Assembly: GCA_013140485.1 (NCBI GenBank)
Contig: JABFSS010000073.1
Coordinates: 1 to 10,363 of the forward strand
Source of the DNA: Candidatus Peribacteraceae bacterium
GTDB lineage: Bacteria; Patescibacteriota; Gracilibacteria; Peribacterales; Peribacteraceae
Reading direction: 5' to 3'
Length of the DNA: 10,363 nucleotides
Positions 6,120 to 10,363 of this stretch are shown piece after piece (position 1 is the first letter of the stretch; each line of letters starts with the position of its first letter). The notes beneath the pieces were generated by a model. That model had not been told where the DNA came from. It ran no database searches and saw nothing but the letters and a program-made list of their open reading frames with translations. The position numbers and the translations under genes were made by a program.

Positions 6120-6250
6120 CGTTTTCACTGGCCCGTTCTTGCGTCTAGAACTGCAAGTCGGGAGATATCGACGTTACGAAGGTTTCCGGGGGGATTGTAG
6201 AGCCAAAGGGCTATGGTGTCAATGTGGTGTCAAGGATTTGCCCATCGTCT

Positions 6251-6724
6251 TCAGGGGAGTGCTTTGTTCAATGTTGTACGCAAGCGGTGCAGTATTCGCT
6301 GCAACATAAAGTCGACCTCTGGCTTTGTGCACTGAAGTTCTCGTGCAATTTCTTTGTGCGTTCGATGTTCTGAAATAAGACGTAGGAAAAGACGTTCATC
6401 ATCATTCAAATATGTCGCTGTCCATTTATTCAGGAGTGCCTGAGTGGACTCATCCACCATTTTCCTCAGTTCCAAAGTTTCATTTCCTACCACTGGTTCA
6501 TCAAGTTTTTTTCCATTTGACGATTCGAGACGAATTTTCAGAAACGGCATCAAACGACCAACGGAATCACACAGTAGATCTCTTTTTCCAAGCACGAAGC
6601 GAGAAATTTGTGAAGGCTCCACTCCAGCTCGCCTTCCCAACTCGCTGTGTGACAATCCACTGTCTTTTATTGCCTGACGGAATGTTTCTGTAAAGGGATC
6701 AGCAGCATTCTTATTCATCAACAT
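6251..6724 (-). CDS. Two-headed regulator: XRE helix-turn-helix plus sigma-region-4/LuxR-like helix-turn-helix
   Basis: A 157-residue protein. Residues 11-66 are an XRE/Cro-type domain: LSHSELGRRAGVEPSQISRF (24-43) is the helix-turn-helix. A linker of about 35 residues follows. The C-terminal part, DDERLFLRLISEHRTHKEIA then RELQCTKPEVDFMLQRILHRLR (108-149), has the pattern of sigma-70 region 4 or LuxR-type helix-turn-helix. Two DNA-binding domains in one short protein suggest a transcription factor that bridges two sites or touches RNA polymerase; its targets are unknown. It is likely autoregulated through the tandem 11-bp repeat at 6753-6774. ATG 6724 and ATG 6718 are both possible starts. 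It is a separate unit from rplL, whose terminator lies upstream. Confidence 0.8.
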   Translation of the reverse strand: MLMNKNAADPFTETFRQAIKDSGLSHSELGRRAGVEPSQISRFVLGKRDLLCDSVGRLMPFLKIRLESSNGKKLDEPVVGNETLELRKMVDESTQALLNKWTATYLNDDERLFLRLISEHRTHKEIARELQCTKPEVDFMLQRILHRLRTTLNKALP

Positions 6725-6734
6725 TACAATACTG

Positions 6735-6774
6735 ATTTTAAGGAAAATGTCTATATCCAGAAAATATCCAGAAA
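6735..6774 (-). promoter_or_regulatory. Tandem 11-bp operator-like repeat and weak promoter of the XRE regulator
   Basis: ATATCCAGAAA occurs twice in direct, back-to-back order at 6753-6763 and 6764-6774, so the copies lie on the same helix face. They are 29-50 bases upstream of the regulator ATG. A -10-like TAAAAT (minus strand, 6735-6740) lies 10 bases before the ATG, which would give a leader of only a few bases; no good -35 is seen. The arrangement suits autoregulation by the XRE protein, an inference. Confidence 0.5.
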
Positions 6775-6804
6775 AGATCGCGGCAAGAGGGAATCGGGGG
6801 GAAA

Positions 6805-6827
6805 CAAAAAGCGGCCTTTCGGCCGCT
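6805..6827 (-). terminator. Intrinsic terminator of the rplJ-rplL operon
   Basis: AGCGGCC (6810-6816) and GGCCGCT (6821-6827) form a 7-bp GC stem closed by a GAAA tetraloop on the minus strand. It is followed by TTTTTGTTT. The stem lies 26 bases after the rplL stop codon. So rplL ends the operon here; there is no rpoB directly behind it. Confidence 0.9.
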
Positions 6828-6853
6828 CTTTCTTACAATCGACGTGGGAAGAT

Positions 6854-7258
6854 TTACTTCAAGGTCACTTTCGCGCCGGCAGCCTCGAGAGTCTTCTTCA
6901 TCTTCTCGGCTTCGTCCTTCGGCACGTTCTCTTTAACCATCTTGGGAGCGCCGTCGACCATCGCCTTAGCGTCGCCCAGGGCGAGACCGGTGACTTCGCG
7001 GAGCGCCTTGATCACGGCGATCTTCTGCGCGCCGGACTCGGTGAGTTCGACGTTGTAGCTGCTCTTCTCTTCGGCGGCAGCTGCGGCACCACCACCTCCG
7101 CCGGCGGCTGCGACGGCAACGGGAGCGGCGGCGGAAATGCCGTAGGTCGTCTCCATGTATTTGACGACATTGTTGAGGGAAATAACGTTCAGCTTCTCAA
7201 GCGCAGTGATGACTGCTTGCTCTTCAGCTGTCAGGGTGATGGTGGCGGCGTCGGCCAT
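6854..7258 (-). CDS. rplL: Large ribosomal subunit protein bL12 (L7/L12)
   Basis: A 134-residue stalk protein that recruits translation factors and stimulates their GTP hydrolysis. Residues 1-45 form the N-terminal dimerisation domain that binds L10. Residues 46-65 are a flexible Ala/Gly hinge with five glycines in a row. Residues 67-134 are the globular domain, with the conserved KIAVIKALREVTGLALGDAK, VDGAPKMVKE and AGAKVTLK. The hinge and N-terminus make it somewhat longer than the 121 residues of E. coli. It lies 77 bases after rplJ and before a strong terminator. The region before the ATG is pyrimidine-rich and has no Shine-Dalgarno. Confidence 0.97.
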   Translation of the reverse strand: MADAATITLTAEEQAVITALEKLNVISLNNVVKYMETTYGISAAAPVAVAAAGGGGGAAAAAEEKSSYNVELTESGAQKIAVIKALREVTGLALGDAKAMVDGAPKMVKENVPKDEAEKMKKTLEAAGAKVTLK

Positions 7259-7309
7259 AAACGGGAGGGGAAAGAGAGATGAAAGAAATGAAACTCAGAG
7301 GGGTGGTAA

Positions 7310-7330
7310 GGGCGTCACACGGTGACGCCC
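7310..7330. promoter_or_regulatory. Intercistronic hairpin between rplJ and rplL
   Basis: GGGCGTCAC (7310-7318) and GTGACGCCC (7322-7330) make a perfect 9-bp stem with a 3-base loop, 5 bases after the rplJ stop codon. No U-tract follows. It could act as a 5' stabiliser or processing site for rplL, which must be made in several copies per L10. Confidence 0.6.
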
Positions 7331-7335
7331 GCAGA

Positions 7336-7884
7336 TCATGCGGCCGGCGCCGCAGCCACGGCAGGCTGCTTCTTTGCTTTCTCACTGAGCGCGCGGGCGA
7401 ATCCGGTGAGAGGCGAGTTGATGATGGACGCGAACGAACGCAATGGCGACTGGAGCATGCCGGCAAACGTCGCGAGGAGAACCTGCTTGCCCGGGATCGT
7501 CGCGAGCGTCATCGCATCGGATTTGGTGAGGAGCTTTCCCTCGAAGAATCCGCCGAGGAATTGCACCTGCTTGTGCTCTTTGCTGAACGCGAAGGCGACC
7601 TGGGGGCCGACGATCGGATCGGTGATGCTGAAGATGCACGCGACCGGGCCGGTCATGTCTTTCTCTTCGGGAACCGGAAAGCCTTCTTCCTTCGCGGCGA
7701 TGCGCATGAGCGTCTTCTTCGCGACTTTCATCTCCGCTCCGGCGGCCTTGAGCTTGCGGCGCAGTTCGCTCACTTCAGAAACCTTCAAACCGATGTAGTT
7801 CGTGAAGACAACGGACTGGGCGGACTTCAGCTTGTCCTTGAGCTCTTGGAGGAGAACCTTCTTTTGATCGCGGGAAACGGCCAT
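7336..7884 (-). CDS. rplJ: Large ribosomal subunit protein uL10
   Basis: A 182-residue protein that anchors L7/L12 dimers to the GTPase-associated centre of 23S rRNA. Seen: MAVSRDQKKVLLQELKDKLK, then SVVFTNYIGLKVSEVSELRR and the AAGAEMKVAKKTLMRIA segment of the rRNA-binding domain. The middle has TGPVACIFSITDPI, and LGGFFEGKLLTKSDAMTLATIP precedes the C-terminal helix that carries the L12 dimers. The tail is an Ala/Pro/Lys-rich extension. Length is normal for the family. It is first in a two-gene operon with rplL; rplK-rplA do not precede it, and a RelA/SpoT gene is divergent from it. There is no Shine-Dalgarno before the ATG. L10 normally represses its own operon by binding its leader, and a long leader is present. 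Confidence 0.96.
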   Translation of the reverse strand: MAVSRDQKKVLLQELKDKLKSAQSVVFTNYIGLKVSEVSELRRKLKAAGAEMKVAKKTLMRIAAKEEGFPVPEEKDMTGPVACIFSITDPIVGPQVAFAFSKEHKQVQFLGGFFEGKLLTKSDAMTLATIPGKQVLLATFAGMLQSPLRSFASIINSPLTGFARALSEKAKKQPAVAAAPAA

Positions 7885-7934
7885 GGGGCGGGGTGAAACG
7901 GGTGAAAGGAATTATCGGAACGATGGTGGTCAGG

Positions 7935-8012
7935 GATTCGTTAATTGGTTAATTCGTTAACTCGTATGCGTTTATTCGTTTTCCAATTAACCAGTAAACG
8001 AATTAACGAATC
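7935..8012. repeat. Branched AT-rich inverted repeat of TTAATTCGTT units in the rplJ leader
   Basis: GATTCGTTAATT (7935-7946) pairs perfectly with AATTAACGAATC (8001-8012). The next 8 bases GGTTAATT (7947-7954) pair with AATTAACC (7985-7992), with an 8-base bulge AGTAAACG on one side. The interior is more of the same low-complexity unit. It resembles in style, not sequence, the repeat hairpin at 994-1086, and would be transcribed in the rplJ leader. Confidence 0.7.
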
Positions 8013-8048
8013 TACGATCACGTTCGGGGAAGTTTGTGCATACACAAA

Positions 8049-8080
8049 GGTCTCCCTTTGGAACGTACATCCGGGAGACC
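8049..8080 (-). promoter_or_regulatory. Stem-loop in the rplJ leader, candidate L10 autoregulatory element
   Basis: GGTCTCCC (8049-8056) and GGGAGACC (8073-8080) form a perfect 8-bp stem, with a short GGA/TCC inner pairing and a 3-base AAA bulge. It lies about 165 bases upstream of the rplJ start, downstream of the promoter at 8195-8222. Family knowledge says L10-L12 complexes bind a leader element of their own mRNA, so this is a candidate for it, but I could not match the known L10 leader consensus. Confidence 0.4.
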
Positions 8081-8194
8081 AGCGAGGAACACGGCACGAA
8101 TCACCAAGCCGGGGCCGAGTAACCGATGCTGTATTCCTCGGAGGGGCTTATTTCGGCCTGCGGCCTTGTGCCCTCGGTCTTCGGATGTGCGGAC

Positions 8195-8222
8195 ATTCTA
8201 TTCATTGGCGGGCGGAAGTCAA
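8195..8222 (-). promoter_or_regulatory. Sigma-70-type promoter of rplJ-rplL
   Basis: On the minus strand -35 TTGACT (8217-8222), a 16-base spacer and -10 TAGAAT (8195-8200) make a near-consensus promoter. Initiation would be near 8188, leaving about 300 bases of leader before rplJ. It is the best promoter in the divergent region. Confidence 0.7.
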
Positions 8223-8245
8223 GCTCGGACTGGAAAAAGGACGGC

Positions 8246-8371
8246 GAAAGATGCAAAAGATGCCGAGGAAGCCGACGAAACGATTCCAAGATTCCAAGGA
8301 CTTTTCATAGGAATCGTTCGATTCCTTTCCTTCCTCGACTTCTTTTCCTTGGCATCTTTGGCTTCGTCGGC
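8246..8371. repeat. Opposed GATGCC/GCCGACGAA repeats upstream of the RelA/SpoT gene
   Basis: Units of the type AAGATGCC, GAGGAA, GCCGACGAA run from about 8246 to 8279. An inverted copy, GGCATCTTTGGCTTCGTCGGC, lies at 8351-8371. GCCGACGAA (8271-8279) and TTCGTCGGC (8363-8371) pair directly, and an inner AACGATTCC (8279-8287) pairs with GGAATCGTT (8310-8318). The family matches the tract at 4739-4777 in the acyltransferase gene. Confidence 0.6.
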
Positions 8372-8386
8372 TTTCTTTTGTTTTTG

Positions 8387-8395
8387 TGCTAGAAT
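8387..8395 (+). promoter_or_regulatory. Extended -10 promoter next to the RelA/SpoT start
   Basis: TGCTAGAAT at 8387-8395 is an extended -10 (TGn plus TAGAAT). No clear -35 is seen at the right distance. The expected initiation point, near 8402, is only a few bases before ATG 8406, so the mRNA would be leaderless or nearly so, in line with the absence of a Shine-Dalgarno. Confidence 0.45.
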
Positions 8396-8405
8396 TCCAA
8401 CTCTC

Positions 8406-10322
8406 ATGCCCGTTCCCAGCCCTTCCCTCGTCCGCGCCATCCAGTCCATTGAGGACGCCAAACTGCCCGTGGGGCAGCAGGAGCTGCGTCGTGCGATCAG
8501 GTACGCAGAAAAAATCAACGGGAATGCCATGCACTGGACCGGAGTCACGCTGCTCGAGCATGCGCTCGGCGTGTTACAGCTGCTCCTTCCGTTGCAGCCC
8601 GACGCCGATACCGTGACGGCGTGCATTCTTCAGCATGCACTCGAAAGTAAAGCGATGAGTCCTTTGGAATTACAGGAAGAATTCGGGCCGCGGGTGCGGT
8701 CGCTCGTTGCCGGGGTGCACTTGCTCTCGCACGTGAACATGCGCAATCGCAAGAGCAGCGTCGAAGACCTGCGCCTGATGCTCCTGACCGTCGCCGACGA
8801 CATCCGCATCCTCTTGATCATCCTCTGCAAGCGCTGTTTCGCGCTCGAGCGCATCGCCCACCTGCCGCCGACCGACGGTCGCCGCGTCGCGCGGGACGTG
8901 CTCAACCTCTTTGCACCCGTCGCGGCTCGCCTCGGCATCCACACGCTCAAGCAGCGCCTGGAGCATCTGGCGTTCCCTCTCGTCTACGCGTCCGACGCCG
9001 AGCGGATCGCCGAACAACTCGAGCAACTGCACGGACGCTACGGCCCTTTTCTCGCTCCCGCCGCCGAAGAGCTTCGCCGCGGACTCGCGGAGCAGGGAAT
9101 TACGGCATCGGTCACCGGCCGCGAGAAACTGCCGTACAGCATCTTCCGCAAGATGACGAGCAAGAGCTTCTCGCACATCGAGAGTCTGCCCGATCTCTTT
9201 GCGCTGCGCGTGATCGTCGAAAGCGAAGACGATTGCTACCGCGTGCTCGGCGCGCTCCACCGCATTGGCCGGCCGGTCACCAACCGATTCAAGGATTACA
9301 TCGCGTTTCCCAAGCCCAACGGATACCAGAGCCTGCACACGACGGTCTCCAAAGTTCCCGGCGTGCCCGAAGGTGTCTTCGTCGAGGTGCAGGTCCGCAC
9401 GCGCGCGATGAACCGCGAAGCCGAGTACGGCATCGCCGCGCACTGGAGTTATAAAGAAGGAGGCTCGGCCCAGCAATCGGTCCAGCGCGTGCAGCTCCAG
9501 CAGGCGCTCGCGTCGCAGCACTCCGTCGAAACCGGCATGAAATCCGCGCCGCGGCTGGTCGATCACATTTTCGTGCTCACGCCCAAGGGCGACGTCGTCG
9601 AATTGCCCGAAGGCGCCACGCCGCTCGACTTCGCGTTCCAAATTCACACCGACGTGGGCATCGGTTTCCGTGCCGCTCGCGTGAACGGGTCCATCGTGTC
9701 GCTCGATTACGAACTCGAGAACGGCGACGTGGTGGAAATCGTCACGCAGCGCGCGTCGCAGGCGACGTCCGGGTGGCTGCAACTCCTCAAAATGGCGTCC
9801 TCGCGCTCGCGCCTCAAACGCTACCTGCTTGCGGTCCACCAAAACGACGCCCTCGTGCGGGGCAAGCAGATCCTTGTGGACGAACTCAAGAAGCGTCGCT
9901 TGCCGAAGCTCGACAGCGACCTCTCGCTGCTGCGTCTGCACGACGGCAAGCCCCTCACTGTTTCCGAACGCGAAGATCTTCTCGTCAAACTCGGGCAGGG
10001 GACCGACAAGCCGGGTTCGTTGATCCAGCGTCTCGATCTCCTCCGTCCATATCGCGCATCTATTCCGGCTGCGCCCGTCAAAACCGCCGCGCCGCGCTTT
10101 CAGCGCAAAGATTCTCTCGTCGATCTCGAGGGCGACGTGCCGATGCCGATGAAGTTCGCCAAGTGCTGCAAACCGCAGGACGACGATCACGTCCGGTCAT
10201 CCAAACTGATCGGCATCATCACGCGCTCGGGCGACGTCATGATTCATGGCGCCAAATGCAAAAATGCCACGCGCGGGAATCCGGAGCGGAGGATTGGGGT
10301 GAAGTGGCGGAAGGGTGTGTGA
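8406..10322 (+). CDS. RelA/SpoT homologue, synthetase motifs intact, hydrolase degenerate, no ACT domain
   Basis: A 638-residue long RelA/SpoT homologue, the enzyme that makes (p)ppGpp from GTP or GDP plus ATP. The HD hydrolase fold is present (about 40-180) but its motifs are changed: the HD dyad is His77-Ala78, the ED pair is Glu80-Ser81, and the usual ADRLHNMRT segment reads CKRCFALER at 141-149. The synthetase (about 220-350) is intact: GREKLPYSIFRKM (238-250), DLFALRVIV with Asp263, RFKDYIAFPKPNGYQSLHTT (294-313) and VEVQVRT with Glu327. TGS is at 386-447. A zinc-finger-like segment has Cys587, Cys588, His614 and Cys618. The protein then ends 20 residues later, where ACT/RRM normally starts. 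The frame is open to 8034, but that extension is repeat-encoded, so ATG 8406 is preferred. It is divergent from rplJ. Confidence 0.93.
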   Translation: MPVPSPSLVRAIQSIEDAKLPVGQQELRRAIRYAEKINGNAMHWTGVTLLEHALGVLQLLLPLQPDADTVTACILQHALESKAMSPLELQEEFGPRVRSLVAGVHLLSHVNMRNRKSSVEDLRLMLLTVADDIRILLIILCKRCFALERIAHLPPTDGRRVARDVLNLFAPVAARLGIHTLKQRLEHLAFPLVYASDAERIAEQLEQLHGRYGPFLAPAAEELRRGLAEQGITASVTGREKLPYSIFRKMTSKSFSHIESLPDLFALRVIVESEDDCYRVLGALHRIGRPVTNRFKDYIAFPKPNGYQSLHTTVSKVPGVPEGVFVEVQVRTRAMNREAEYGIAAHWSYKEGGSAQQSVQRVQLQQALASQHSVETGMKSAPRLVDHIFVLTPKGDVVELPEGATPLDFAFQIHTDVGIGFRAARVNGSIVSLDYELENGDVVEIVTQRASQATSGWLQLLKMASSRSRLKRYLLAVHQNDALVRGKQILVDELKKRRLPKLDSDLSLLRLHDGKPLTVSEREDLLVKLGQGTDKPGSLIQRLDLLRPYRASIPAAPVKTAAPRFQRKDSLVDLEGDVPMPMKFAKCCKPQDDDHVRSSKLIGIITRSGDVMIHGAKCKNATRGNPERRIGVKWRKGV

Positions 10323-10363
10323 TTTGCGATAGTGACAGATATGTGTTAATGTGTCTTTATGAG
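10323..10363. other. Right edge, nothing identified
   Basis: The last 41 bases after the RelA/SpoT stop codon are AT-rich, with no hairpin or U-tract that would mark a terminator. An ATG at 10358 could begin a further gene outside the window. Confidence 0.5.

Larger units (their letters stand above)
7885..8405. other. Divergent spacer between rplJ and the RelA/SpoT gene
   Basis: This 521-base stretch holds no convincing gene. ORFs here are low-complexity or shadow readings. From left to right it holds a branched AT-rich inverted repeat (7935-8012), an 8-bp stem-loop in the rplJ leader (8049-8080), the rplJ promoter (8195-8222), a pair of opposed GATGCC-type repeats (8246-8371) and an extended -10 just before the RelA/SpoT ATG. 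The rplJ leader from about 8188 to 7885 is about 300 bases. Confidence 0.7.

Noticed and set aside
6060..6250. Small RNA or tRNA gene between the zinc-ribbon gene and the regulator
   Set aside because: No cloverleaf and no promoter-terminator pair; only the leader hairpin and a short repeated TGGTGTCA were found.
7935..8012. CRISPR array or tandem repeat array
   Set aside because: The units are inverted and low-complexity, without regular spacers of unique sequence.
8034..8405. 124-residue N-terminal extension of the RelA/SpoT protein
   Set aside because: It is encoded mainly by the repeats at 8246-8371, crosses the rplJ promoter, and has no counterpart in RSH proteins as I know them.
8670..10190. 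506-residue minus-strand ORF across the RelA/SpoT gene
   Set aside because: It is the antisense shadow of a gene with clear RSH motifs; its composition is repetitive His/Asp/Glu/Arg without family features.

Overview
The window reads as a bacterial chromosome segment with GC-rich genes, AT-rich spacers and the standard code (lexA, rplJ and the RelA/SpoT homologue all end in TGA). Gene content, compact layout and the poverty of Shine-Dalgarno sequences resemble Patescibacteria/CPR, perhaps Peregrinibacteria/Peribacteria. That placement is an inference from style and was not tested phylogenetically. No phage, transposase, CRISPR array, tRNA or rRNA was seen.

Left block, all minus strand (1-2106): the 5' part of a Y-family DNA polymerase gene running off the left edge, preceded by lexA. 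Together they look like a small SOS translesion unit. A long hairpin made of AGTGAAAAG-type repeats lies between them. lexA has a clear sigma-70-type promoter and a candidate palindromic operator. Upstream is a small unidentified ORF.

Envelope block, all minus strand (2203-5476): a DUF1624/HGSNAT-like membrane acyltransferase, then a LytR-CpsA-Psr (LCP) cell-wall ligase, then a polytopic membrane protein 7 bases further on. It is probably one transcription unit for surface glycopolymers. A divergent small two-helix membrane ORF follows at 5505-5717.

Regulatory and ribosomal block, minus strand (5769-7884): a CxxC-rich zinc-ribbon protein, an unusual regulator carrying an N-terminal XRE helix-turn-helix and a C-terminal sigma-region-4/LuxR-like one, and rplJ-rplL (L10 and L7/L12) with a promoter, a leader of about 300 bases and an intrinsic terminator.

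Right block, plus strand (8406-10322): a RelA/SpoT homologue divergent from rplJ. Its ppGpp synthetase motifs are preserved, its hydrolase motifs are destroyed, and it stops where an ACT domain would normally begin. The 521-base divergent spacer holds the two promoters and several hairpins and repeats.

The most interesting points are the degenerate, ACT-less RelA/SpoT protein; the XRE plus sigma-4-like fusion with a tandem 11-bp upstream repeat; several unrelated repeat families, two of them inside the 3' end of the acyltransferase gene; and the lack of Shine-Dalgarno sequences. No entirely new multi-gene system could be demonstrated.
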